64,000 nucleotides of DNA from Sphaerisporangium sp040683095 (GTDB lineage Bacteria > Actinomycetota > Actinomycetes > Streptosporangiales > Streptosporangiaceae), in the NCBI RefSeq assembly GCF_040683095.1, contig NZ_JBFBCI010000006.1:62001-126000 (forward strand), given 5' to 3'. The position numbers were made by a program, and so were the translations under genes. The notes beneath the pieces are model-generated. The model was not told the origin of the DNA, searched no databases, and saw only the letters and a list, made by a program, of their open reading frames with translations. Below, piece by piece: positions 8,523 through 16,179 of this stretch; the first letter of the stretch is position 1, and every line of letters begins with the position of its first letter.

Positions 8523-8621
8523 GCCATTCCTTTCCCCGCAGAAGACGGACGAATGACTGCGAGACACACCAATCCTGCCGTACGGCCAGTGCGAGCCGTA
8601 CGGCAGGGGAAGCGAAGAATC

Positions 8622-9050
8622 CTAGCGACGTCCCTTGGGAGTGACGAGCCGCGTGCCCGACCAGTCTCGGGCCGCGCTCACGCTGCTGGTCTGGGCGAGG
8701 CCGGCAGTGGTGGCGTCCTCCCCGATGTCGCTGGGTTCGACGTGACCTTCCCGGCCCACCTTGGGAGTCAGCAACCAGATCTGGCCGCCGTCGGCCAGCC
8801 CGGTCATGGCGTCGCTCAAGGCGTCGAACAGATCACCATCTCCATCGCGCCACCACAGCAGCACGACGTCGACGACGTCCTCGGAATCTTCATCGACCAG
8901 TTCGTTGCCGGTCAGATCTTCGATCGACAGGCGGAGCTCATCGTCCGAGTCCTCGTCCCAGCCGATCTCCTGCACCACCTGACCCGGCTTCAGACCGAGT
9001 CGCTCGGCCAGGCCGCGCTCGCCCTGCGCCTGACCCGCGGTCGCGCTCAC
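8622..9050 (-). CDS. DUF3052 family protein
   Basis: 142 residues from a GTG with GGAGGG six bases before it. The family core is visible: GLAERLGLKPGQVVQEIGWD, then an acidic stretch DEDSEDVVDVVLLWWRDGDG and a closing domain with GGQIWLLTPKVGR. The C-terminus is ARDWSGTRLVTPKG, also typical. DUF3052 is actinobacterial and of unknown function; the fold has been compared with methyltransferase-like domains lacking catalytic residues, which I cannot confirm here. It precedes ahpE with a 99-base gap. Confidence 0.88.
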   Translation of the reverse strand: MSATAGQAQGERGLAERLGLKPGQVVQEIGWDEDSDDELRLSIEDLTGNELVDEDSEDVVDVVLLWWRDGDGDLFDALSDAMTGLADGGQIWLLTPKVGREGHVEPSDIGEDATTAGLAQTSSVSAARDWSGTRLVTPKGRR

Positions 9051-9186
9051 GTGTATCCCTCCTGCTTGAATGGCCCCGCCCTCTGGCGGCTCAACCGGCC
9101 CCTGAGAGGCCGCTTCGGCACAGTCCACACGCTGTGACCCATCGTCGTCAACGGTCGCCACGACCGGTGACCCGCACCGTTATCTG

Positions 9187-9594
9187 CTAGTCCGACAAAA
9201 ACGACAAACGAACACGTCGTTCCGGGTTGTCGACGTTGAGGTCGACGATGGCGACGGATTGCCACGTCCCCAGCGCCAGCCGCCCGTCCAGTACCGGAAC
9301 CGTCGCGTACGGCGGGACGAGTGCCGGCATCACGTGTGACCTGCCATGACCCCGCGAGCCGTGGGCGTGACGCCAACGGTCGTCGGCCGGCAGCAGATCG
9401 TCCAACAGATTGAGGAGATCCTCGTCGCTGCCGGACCCGAGTTCCAGCAGCGCCACCCCCGCCGTCGCGTGGGGGACGAACACGTGGAGTAACCCGTCTC
9501 CCCCGCACGACCGCGCGAACTCCTCGCAGTGCCGGGTGATGTCGTACACCCGTTCCCTGGTCCCCGTGCTCACCTCGAACGTCTGAGATTTCAC
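9187..9594 (-). CDS. YjbQ family protein (UPF0047)
   Basis: 135 residues, the normal length for YjbQ/UPF0047. The conserved HVFVPHATAGVALLE, the central WRHAHGSRGHGRSHVMP with several histidines, and LGTWQSVAIVDLN are diagnostic. Family members form trimers with a metal site; some have weak thiamine phosphate synthase activity, but the physiological role is unclear. The gene stands alone, with the DUF1918 gene ten bases upstream on the same strand, possibly in one transcript. Confidence 0.9.
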   Translation of the reverse strand: MKSQTFEVSTGTRERVYDITRHCEEFARSCGGDGLLHVFVPHATAGVALLELGSGSDEDLLNLLDDLLPADDRWRHAHGSRGHGRSHVMPALVPPYATVPVLDGRLALGTWQSVAIVDLNVDNPERRVRLSFLSD

Positions 9595-9604
9595 CTAACG
9601 GATC

Positions 9605-9799
9605 TTATGATCCCCGCTGAACTGGGACGACAATCGCATCCGGACCCGGAAAAACCAATCCGGTGTGCCCGTCGTCGAACCGGACGACATATGGCGGGCA
9701 ACCGTCGGGGCCCCGTACCTCGATGATCAAGCCCGGCCTGTCCCTGTCACCCACCGTGGTCCCGTGGACGAGGAGCCGGTCGCCTACGGTCGCGTACAC
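9605..9799 (-). CDS. DUF1918 domain protein
   Basis: 64 residues, a full-length DUF1918 protein: VGDRLLVHGTTVGDRDRPG, then IIEVRGPDGCPPYVVRF and a closing HTGLVFPGPDA. The fold is a small SH3-like beta barrel found widely in actinobacteria; function unknown. It is the first gene of a leftward group with yjbQ and diverges from the histidine kinase gene, sharing the 120-base interval that contains a GC hairpin (9869-9889). Confidence 0.88.
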   Translation of the reverse strand: MYATVGDRLLVHGTTVGDRDRPGLIIEVRGPDGCPPYVVRFDDGHTGLVFPGPDAIVVPVQRGS

Positions 9800-9921
9800 G
9801 TCGATCCCTCCTTCTTCAGGGTCTCTTCCAGACTGGTACCCAGGTCGGCCCGCGAAAAGAGGGAGAGGCCCTCCCCCGTCAGAGGGAGGGGAAATAAAGA
9901 CCGAAACGTTACTCTGCGGGG

Positions 9922-11562
9922 ATGTGGCGCTTCGGGCTCCGGACGCGGACGGCCGCCTCTTACGTACTGGTCACCACGGCCGCCGTGCTCCTCGTGGAAG
10001 CCATCCTCGTCGGCTACGTGATCTCCTCGGCCAACGGCTCGGACCTCCTCTCGCGGCTCCAGAACCAGGCGGGCAACGACGCCAAGGTGCTGAGCGCCAC
10101 CGCGAGCAAGGTGTACGCGCGCACGCCGGACATCGACCAGCGGACGCTGCTGATCATGGCGATGAAGGGGTCGATCGGCCTGACCGCCCTGAACGGGCCC
10201 GCCGAAGGCCTTCGGTTCGGGACCCCGAAGAAGGGGTCGCCCGGCGCGGTCGAGGCGCTGGTGGACACCCAGGGATGGACCCTCAGCAGCACGGCCCCTG
10301 AGGCGTTCCTCCCGAGCCGCCTCCTGGTGAGCAAGCCGCCGTCCACGACCGAGGGGGCAGGGGGAAAGGGTCAGACCCCGCTGGGCGTCGCCGTCTGGTG
10401 GATCAGCCCGATCCTCGCCCCCGCCGCCTTTCCCTCGTCGCAGGAGAAGTCGTGGGGCAGCTCGCAGACCCCGGCGGCCGACCCGCTGAAGCCCTCCAGG
10501 ACCCCCGCGAGCGCCGATCCCGCCGGCAAGGGGCTCGGCAAGAAGCTGCAAACAATCGGATACGTATACGTGCAGGCGCCCGTGGATACGAAGACGACCA
10601 CCTCGTACGGGAACGTCGTCATTCCCCTGCTGCTGCCTGGCGCGCTGGTGCTGGCGCTCGTGGTGCCCGTCGGCGTCATGTTCGGGATGCTCAGCACGGG
10701 TCCGCTGATCCGCCGCATCACCCGGCTGGCCGAGGTCACCACGGCCGTCGCCACGGGGGACTTCGCGCCCAGGGTGAAGGTCTCGGGACAGGACGAGGTC
10801 AGCCGCCTGGAGGACGGGTTCAACAAGATGACCGAGCGGCTCGGCGCAGCCGTGGAGGCCGAGCGGCTCTCGGCGCGGGCCGACGCGCGCCAGGCCGAGC
10901 GGTCGCGGATCGCCCGCGAACTACACGACTCCATCTCGCAGGACCTGTTCTCGCTGAGCCTGCTCGCCGCCGGGATGCGCAGGGCCGCGCCCGGGGAACT
11001 GCGCCGCGAGACCGAGGCCATGGAGCGGACGGCCGCGCGCGCGATGCGCGAGATGCAGGCGCTGCTGCTGGAGTTGCGCCCGGTGGCGCTGGAGGACTCC
11101 GGCCTGGTCCCGGCGCTGGAGGAGCTGTCCCGGGCGTACGAGACCCGGCTCGGGATCAGCGTGCGCACGTTCCTGGCCGAGGTGCCGCTGACGCCACCGG
11201 CCGAGCACGCGGTGCTGCGCCTGACGCAGGAGGCGCTCGGCAACGCCGTCAAGCACGGGGACCCGGAGGGCGTCGAGGTACGGCTGTGGCACGAGGGGCG
11301 TGAGGTGGGCATCCGGGTGGCGGACGACGGCCGGGGCTTCGACCCGTCCCACCCTCCGCCGAGCCACGGGATGGGCCTGCGGCTGATGCGCGAGCGGGTG
11401 GAAGAGCTAGGAGGCCGGTTCTCGCTGGTCAGCGAGCCGGGCGGGGGCACGGTGGTGACCGCGGTCCTCCCCGCGGCTCCGGGCGGCACCCCCGGCGAGC
11501 CGCGGACGCCGGAGGACGCGACCGAGCACACGCGTCGCCGGGACCCCGTGGAGGCCTCGTGA
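9922..11562 (+). CDS. Membrane sensor histidine kinase (NarL-type partner)
   Basis: 546 residues. A first membrane helix (about 12-35) and a second (about 233-257, VVIPLLLPGALVLALVVPVG) enclose a ~195-residue outside sensor region with a low-complexity Pro/Ser/Lys part. A HAMP linker follows. Next come a HisKA_3 dimerisation helix with His335 in RIARELHDSISQDLF and a HATPase domain with NAVKHG, VADDGRGFDP and GMGLRLMRERVEELGG. It autophosphorylates on an external signal and passes phosphate to the regulator encoded immediately downstream (GTGA overlap). The target operon is not certain; the converging ABC export operon is the closest candidate. Confidence 0.92.
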   Translation: MWRFGLRTRTAASYVLVTTAAVLLVEAILVGYVISSANGSDLLSRLQNQAGNDAKVLSATASKVYARTPDIDQRTLLIMAMKGSIGLTALNGPAEGLRFGTPKKGSPGAVEALVDTQGWTLSSTAPEAFLPSRLLVSKPPSTTEGAGGKGQTPLGVAVWWISPILAPAAFPSSQEKSWGSSQTPAADPLKPSRTPASADPAGKGLGKKLQTIGYVYVQAPVDTKTTTSYGNVVIPLLLPGALVLALVVPVGVMFGMLSTGPLIRRITRLAEVTTAVATGDFAPRVKVSGQDEVSRLEDGFNKMTERLGAAVEAERLSARADARQAERSRIARELHDSISQDLFSLSLLAAGMRRAAPGELRRETEAMERTAARAMREMQALLLELRPVALEDSGLVPALEELSRAYETRLGISVRTFLAEVPLTPPAEHAVLRLTQEALGNAVKHGDPEGVEVRLWHEGREVGIRVADDGRGFDPSHPPPSHGMGLRLMRERVEELGGRFSLVSEPGGGTVVTAVLPAAPGGTPGEPRTPEDATEHTRRRDPVEAS

Positions 11563-12221
11563 TCAGGGTCCTCATCGTGGACGACCACGAGGTCGTGCGG
11601 CAGGGGCTGCGGTTCGTCCTCGACCAGGAGGAGGGCATCGAGGTCGTCGGGGAGTGCCCGGACGGCGACCGCGCGCTCGCCGCCGTCCGGGCACTGCGCC
11701 CCTCGGTGATGCTGCTGGACATGGTGATGCCCGGCATGGACGGCCTCGAGGTGCTGCGGCGGCTCGGCCCCGACCGGCCGGCGGTCATCGTGCTGACCTC
11801 TTTCCAGGAGGACGAGCGCGTGGTGGCCGCCGTGCGCCTCGGCGCGCTGTCCTATCTGCCCAAGACCACGGCCGTGGACCGCGTGGTGGAGGCCGTACGC
11901 GCGGCCGCGCGGGGCGGGAGCGTCCTGGAGCCGGGGATCGCGGCGCTGCTGCTGCGCCAGGTGCGGCGCGGCGAGCCCCGCGGCCGCCTGGACGCGCTGA
12001 CGCCGCGCGAGCGGGAGGTGCTGACCGCGCTGGCCAAGGGGCGTTCCAACTCCGAGATCGCGCGGTCGCTGTCGCTGGGGAAGGAGACGGTGAAGACGCA
12101 CGTGTCGAGCATCCTGGCCAAGCTGGGCGTCGCCGACCGCACGCAGGCCGCGATCGTCGGCCTCCAGCAGGGCCTCGTGCCGCTGGACGAGGCGCTGGAG
12201 GCCGACGGCTCGCAGAGATGA
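11559..12221 (+). CDS. NarL/LuxR-family response regulator
   Basis: 220 residues. The receiver domain has acidic pair Asp8/Asp9, phosphoacceptor Asp54 in LLDMVMPGMDG and the conserved Lys in YLPKTT. The output domain (about 150-207) is a LuxR helix-turn-helix: LTPREREVLTALAKGRSNSE then ETVKTHVSSILAKLGV. The GTG start overlaps the kinase stop codon, so both are made from one transcript. It activates or represses genes once phosphorylated. It converges with the ABC permease gene, leaving 68 bases between the stops that hold three copies of CAGACGGTG (12258, 12275, 12291). Confidence 0.94.
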   Translation: MIRVLIVDDHEVVRQGLRFVLDQEEGIEVVGECPDGDRALAAVRALRPSVMLLDMVMPGMDGLEVLRRLGPDRPAVIVLTSFQEDERVVAAVRLGALSYLPKTTAVDRVVEAVRAAARGGSVLEPGIAALLLRQVRRGEPRGRLDALTPREREVLTALAKGRSNSEIARSLSLGKETVKTHVSSILAKLGVADRTQAAIVGLQQGLVPLDEALEADGSQR

Positions 12222-12289
12222 ACGGCTCTCACGGGGATGAGCATGGATAAGCGCGGGCAGACGGTGCGCAAGGTCAGACGGTGAGCCGG

Positions 12290-13489
12290 TCAGACGGTGC
12301 GCAGGGCGTCGGTCGGGGGCAGGCGGGCGGCGCGCAGGGCCGGATACAGCCCCGCCAGCCCGCCGACCAGCAGGGCGACCGCGAACCCGCCCCACAGCCC
12401 CTCGGCCGGGATCAGCACCGCCCAGCCGCGGGCGCGCGCCAGCGCGAGCGTGACCGCGCAGCCGATGCCCACTCCCCCGGCGCCGCCGAGCGCGGCCAGC
12501 ACGAGCGATTCGGTGAGGAACTGGCCCGCTACGTGCAGGCGGGCGGCGCCGAGAGCCCGGCGCAGGCCGATCTCGCCGCGCCGCTCCAGCACCGAGATGA
12601 CCATGATGTTGCCGATGCCGATCCCGCCGACCAGCAGCGCGATGGCGCCGAGGCCGAGGAACAGGGCGGACCCCGACTCCGCCACCGCCATCCGCGTGGT
12701 CAGGGCGTCCGACGGGCGGTTCACGTCCACCGTCTCGGGCCGGGCGGGGTTGGTGGTGGGGCCGAGGAGTCCCGCGACCTCCTCCACCCGATCCTGCCGC
12801 GCCCGCACGTACACCCGGGTGGGGTGGCCGTTGTACCCGAGCAGGCGCGTGGCGACCGGGAAGCCGACGAGGGCCGACCGGTCGATCTCGGGGGCCAAGG
12901 TGAAGGGGTCGAGGATGCCGGTGACGGTGAACCAGTGCTCCTGGATCCAGACCCGGGTCCCGGCGTCGACCCGGCTGATGCCGAGCGTCCGCGCGGCCTC
13001 GTAGCCGAGCACGACGACCGGGTACGCCGCGGTCGTGGCGTCCAGGAAGCGGCCCTGGCGGACGTGGCCGTCCAGGGTGGTGAGCAGTGAGACGTCACAC
13101 GCCCGCACGGCCAGGCCCCCGGTCTGGCCCACCGGCACGTGATCGTGCCGGTAGACGTTCTGGCCGAGCATCTGCGTGGTGGGCGCGACGCCGGTGACGC
13201 CCTCGACGCGGCGGATCATCCGCGCGGCGTCGGCGGGCAGCTCGGCCTCGGCGCCGCCGAGATCCCTGCCGTTGGCGACCGTGAGCAGGTTGGTGCCGAG
13301 CCGGTCGATCTGGGCGAGCAGCGCCGACTGGCTGGAGCGGGTGACGCCGAGGACGGCGACGATGGCGGCGATCCCGATGGCGATGCCGAGGGCCGACAGC
13401 AGGGCGCGCGGCCGCCGGGCCCGCAGGCCGAGGGTGCCGACCCCGATCAGGTCCGCGGCCCGCAGCCGGCTGAGATTCGCCGCGCTCAC
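12290..13489 (-). CDS. MacB/FtsX-type ABC transporter permease
   Basis: 399 residues from a GTG that overlaps the ATPase stop codon. The N-terminus has a cytoplasmic helix and first membrane segment (ALLSALGIAIGIAAIVAVLG), followed by a large outside MacB-PCD domain. Three more membrane segments make the FtsX domain, with GGIGIGNIMVISVLERRGEI and RRALGA as signatures. Such permeases work by mechanotransmission, extruding peptides, antibiotics or lipoprotein-like substrates with a separate ATPase and adaptor. All three partners are encoded here in one operon. Substrate unknown. Confidence 0.92.
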   Translation of the reverse strand: MSAANLSRLRAADLIGVGTLGLRARRPRALLSALGIAIGIAAIVAVLGVTRSSQSALLAQIDRLGTNLLTVANGRDLGGAEAELPADAARMIRRVEGVTGVAPTTQMLGQNVYRHDHVPVGQTGGLAVRACDVSLLTTLDGHVRQGRFLDATTAAYPVVVLGYEAARTLGISRVDAGTRVWIQEHWFTVTGILDPFTLAPEIDRSALVGFPVATRLLGYNGHPTRVYVRARQDRVEEVAGLLGPTTNPARPETVDVNRPSDALTTRMAVAESGSALFLGLGAIALLVGGIGIGNIMVISVLERRGEIGLRRALGAARLHVAGQFLTESLVLAALGGAGGVGIGCAVTLALARARGWAVLIPAEGLWGGFAVALLVGGLAGLYPALRAARLPPTDALRTV

Positions 13490-14241
13490 CGGAGGGCCGT
13501 GCCGGTGTCGGCGACGACGCGGCCGTCGCGGATCTCGATCCTGCGCGGGCAGGCGGCGGCGACGCCGGGATCGTGGGTGACGATCACCAAGGTGGTGCCC
13601 TCCTGGTTGAGCTCGTGGAGCAGGCCGACGATCTCCGCCCCGGTGGCGGAGTCGAGATTGCCGGTGGGTTCGTCGGCGAAGACGATGGACGGCCTGCCGA
13701 CCAGGGCCCGGGCGATGGCGACCCGCTGGCGCTCGCCGCCGGACAACTTGGACGAGCGGTGCCGGGCCCGGTGCGCGAGCCCGACCCTCTCCAGCGCGGC
13801 GACGGCCAGGCGGCGGCGCTCGGTGGCGGGCACGCCCCGGTAGAGCAGCCCCGTGGCGACGTTCTCGGTCGCCGTCAGGCTGTCCAGCAGGAAGAACCGC
13901 TGGAAGACCACGCCGACGTGGTGGGCGCGCAGCCCGGCCAGGCGCCGGTCCCTGTACCGCTCGACGGCGTGGCCGGCCAGCCGGACCGAGCCGGAGGTCG
14001 GACGGTCGAGCGCGGCCATCAGGTGCAGGAGGGTCGATTTGCCTGAGCCGGACGGCCCGAGCAGCGCGACCATCTCCCCGGCCCGGACGGTCAGCGAGAC
14101 GTCGCGGACCGATTCGACCGGCGGCTCGCCGGGGTAGACCTTGCGGACGCCGCTCAGTTCCAGCACGGGGCCGCCGGCGTCGCCGTCCCGGGGCGAGGGC
14201 CCGGCCGGGACGGTGGATGTGGCGGGGGGCGTGCGCGTCAT
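13486..14241 (-). CDS. MacB/LolD-type ABC transporter ATPase
   Basis: 251 residues, one ABC domain: Walker A LGPSGSGKSTLLHL, Q-loop region VGVVFQRFFLLDSLT, signature LSGGERQRVAIARAL, Walker B IVFADEPTGNLD and switch VIVTHD. The N-terminal ~25 residues are a Pro/Gly-rich tail. It overlaps its neighbours on both sides by four bases (ATGA with the adaptor upstream, GTGA with the permease downstream), so stoichiometric synthesis is likely. It powers the permease at 12290-13489. Confidence 0.94.
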   Translation of the reverse strand: MTRTPPATSTVPAGPSPRDGDAGGPVLELSGVRKVYPGEPPVESVRDVSLTVRAGEMVALLGPSGSGKSTLLHLMAALDRPTSGSVRLAGHAVERYRDRRLAGLRAHHVGVVFQRFFLLDSLTATENVATGLLYRGVPATERRRLAVAALERVGLAHRARHRSSKLSGGERQRVAIARALVGRPSIVFADEPTGNLDSATGAEIVGLLHELNQEGTTLVIVTHDPGVAAACPRRIEIRDGRVVADTGTALR

Positions 14242-15290
14242 TCGACGGGCACCTCGACCTGCGCGCCCTCGTCCACGCCGGTCACCTCGACCACCCCGGC
14301 CGCCTCGTCGAACAGGCCGGTCTCGACCAGGACCTTCTGGCGGCGGCCTCCCTGCACCGTGACGACCGCGGTCCTGCCGCCCGGCTGGGCGAGCAGCGCG
14401 ACGATCGGCACGGTGAGGACGTCGCGGTGCCGCTCTACGGTGATCTCGACCTGGACCAGCGCCTGGTCGAGCGCCTTGACGGGCTTGCCGCGCAGGCGGA
14501 CGGTGACCGGGACCGCCGATTGCGTCTGCCCGGGGTCCTGCGCGCCCGCCACCTGCACCGCGACCGTGCCCACCCGGGTGACCGAGCCCTCGCGCGTCCT
14601 GCCGTCGGGCAGCGTGACGATCACCTTGTCGCCGCGCCGCACGGTCGGGGCCATCGTGGGGTCGAGCTGGACGGACACGATGGGCTCCGCGCTGGTCCCG
14701 TGCAGGACGCGGCCGCCCGCGGTGTCCCCCGCCTTCACGTCCTGGCCGGTCACGCGCAGCGGCCTCGGCAGGAAGACGACCTGCCCGAGCGGCACGGCGC
14801 CGGTGACGGGCAGGTGGACGTCGTGCTGCCAGCGCCGTATCGCGTAATAGGTGGAAAGGTCGAAGTCGCGGTCCACGGTAAAGCCGGTGTAGCCGAGCGC
14901 CCGCAGGTTGCGTTCGAGCTGCAGGACGTCGGCGCCGTCGGTCATGCCGAGGGTGAACTCCCGCCAGGCCGGCCTGGCGCCGTACATCAGCGGGACCTTG
15001 CGGCCGTTCACCTCGTAGAGCGCGTGTCCGCGGGTGATCGTCGCGCCGATGGCGGGCAGCCGGGTGACGACGCCTCCCGCGCCGTTGACGGTGTAGGAGC
15101 CGTCGTAGGTGACGGTGCCGTTGACCTGCCGGCGCTCGGCCACGTCGGTGCGGGTGACCGGGGCGGTGCCGGTGGCGACCGGGGGGACGGTGGTGGCGGG
15201 CCGAGGGGCCTCGCGCAGTAGCGCCCAGCCCCCTCCGGCGGCGGCGAGCACGACGACGCCGGCGAGCGTGGTCGTGACCGCCCTACCCAC
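14238..15290 (-). CDS. Efflux adaptor protein with peptidoglycan-binding domain
   Basis: 350 residues from a GTG that overlaps the lipoprotein stop region. An N-terminal membrane anchor (about 4-24) is followed by a biotinyl-lipoyl-like/HlyD-type region. A PG_binding_1 domain (LQLERNLRALGY then YYAIRRWQ) comes next. C-terminal beta-barrel segments follow (SVQLDPTMAPTVRRGDKVIV, VPIVALLAQPGGRTAVV). This architecture accompanies MacB-type ABC exporters in Gram-positive bacteria, linking the transporter to the cell wall. A much longer reading to 15992 overlaps the lipoprotein gene in another frame and has no family support. Confidence 0.88.
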   Translation of the reverse strand: MGRAVTTTLAGVVVLAAAGGGWALLREAPRPATTVPPVATGTAPVTRTDVAERRQVNGTVTYDGSYTVNGAGGVVTRLPAIGATITRGHALYEVNGRKVPLMYGARPAWREFTLGMTDGADVLQLERNLRALGYTGFTVDRDFDLSTYYAIRRWQHDVHLPVTGAVPLGQVVFLPRPLRVTGQDVKAGDTAGGRVLHGTSAEPIVSVQLDPTMAPTVRRGDKVIVTLPDGRTREGSVTRVGTVAVQVAGAQDPGQTQSAVPVTVRLRGKPVKALDQALVQVEITVERHRDVLTVPIVALLAQPGGRTAVVTVQGGRRQKVLVETGLFDEAAGVVEVTGVDEGAQVEVPVE

Positions 15291-15807
15291 GCGCGCCGTC
15301 CGAGGAGGCTTTGACGCCCTTGCCGGGGAGGTACTGCCTGCATGCCTCGAACTGGGTCCTGAGACCCCTTTTGCCGAGGTCGTCGAGCCGCTTGGGCAGC
15401 GAGAAGGCCCCTTCGGGGTTCGGGTCGGGCCAGTCGCGCAGGCCGTGCTCGCGCATGCAACGGGAGAACTCGCGGAGCTTGGCCATCTCGGCCGCGGTGA
15501 CCGGTTTGCCGCCCTGCCCCTTGTCGGGCAGGCGGTCGATGTACGTCCTGCAGGCGTCCAACGCCGCCCGGCCGGGCTTGGCGGCCCCGTCGGGCACCCC
15601 GACCTCCCCTGTACTCGGGTCGACGGTCGGGTCGGGGAAGCCGGGCATCCCGTGGGTCCTGAGGCACCTGGCGACGTCCTTGAACAGGGCCAGCGTCCGC
15701 GCGGCCCCGGTGGGGGACGGTGAGGGCGTCGCGGTGCCGGGCGACGTGGACGCGCATCCGGCGAGCACCGCGACCAGGCATGACGAAGCCGTGAGTCGGC
15801 GCAGCAT
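15283..15807 (-). CDS. Secreted lipoprotein, first gene of the export operon
   Basis: 174 residues with a lipoprotein signal ending in LAGC (Cys18). The mature protein has two similar halves, RCLRTHGMPGFPDPTVDP and RCMREHGLRDWPDPNPEG, each followed by a helix with another cysteine (ALDACRTYIDRLP and QFEACRQYLPGKG). The four cysteines could make two disulfides. I know such short duplicated cysteine proteins beside actinobacterial MacB-type exporters but not their function; substrate capture outside the cell is a guess. AGGAAAG precedes the ATG by four bases. Confidence 0.8.
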   Translation of the reverse strand: MLRRLTASSCLVAVLAGCASTSPGTATPSPSPTGAARTLALFKDVARCLRTHGMPGFPDPTVDPSTGEVGVPDGAAKPGRAALDACRTYIDRLPDKGQGGKPVTAAEMAKLREFSRCMREHGLRDWPDPNPEGAFSLPKRLDDLGKRGLRTQFEACRQYLPGKGVKASSDGARG

Positions 15808-16179
15808 CGATCTTTCCTAGCGTCGTGGGTGGACGGGCCCCGCGGGAGCCGTGATTTCAAGGCTTCCGGGGTGGAGCCGTCCGCGCATCGCGCGAGGGCG
15901 GGGTTGGATGTCCCTCTTGCGGGGGAGGCAGAGGGGTGCGGGCACCCTGATGAACCCCCTGCTAAGAACGGAGTATCTCTCCGGTTTTGCATGATTTGCC
16001 GCCAGCGGGGAGGATCGTCCTACCATCGGTGGTCTAGGCCATGGTTGTGTCCCTGCCAGCAGGGACATCTTGGTTACCGGACGGTAGAGATGCACTTTCC
16101 GGAGCAAGCAGCCAGGATGGAAGACGACCTAGACAACGTAGAAGAGGCTTACCAGTCCATAATCGGAAGGCGAGACCCA
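15808..16179. promoter_or_regulatory. Divergent control region between the export operon and aceE
   Basis: About 370 bases without a supported gene. It must hold the leftward promoter of the export operon and the rightward promoter and leader of aceE. Two hairpins are visible: GGGTGC/GCACCC at 15934-15947 and GTCCCTG-CCAG-CAGGGAC at 16049-16066. The second lies about 110 bases before the aceE start, in the probable leader, and could affect aceE expression. No clear -35/-10 pair was found. Confidence 0.45.

Noticed and set aside
10371..12395. A 674-codon minus-strand frame opposite the histidine kinase and response regulator
   Set aside because: Shadow of two confidently identified genes; Arg/Ser/Pro-rich with no domain.
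16049..16066. Hairpin upstream of aceE as a riboswitch
   Set aside because: A single 7-bp stem without any known aptamer consensus (for example no TPP THI-box motif); listed only as part of the control region.
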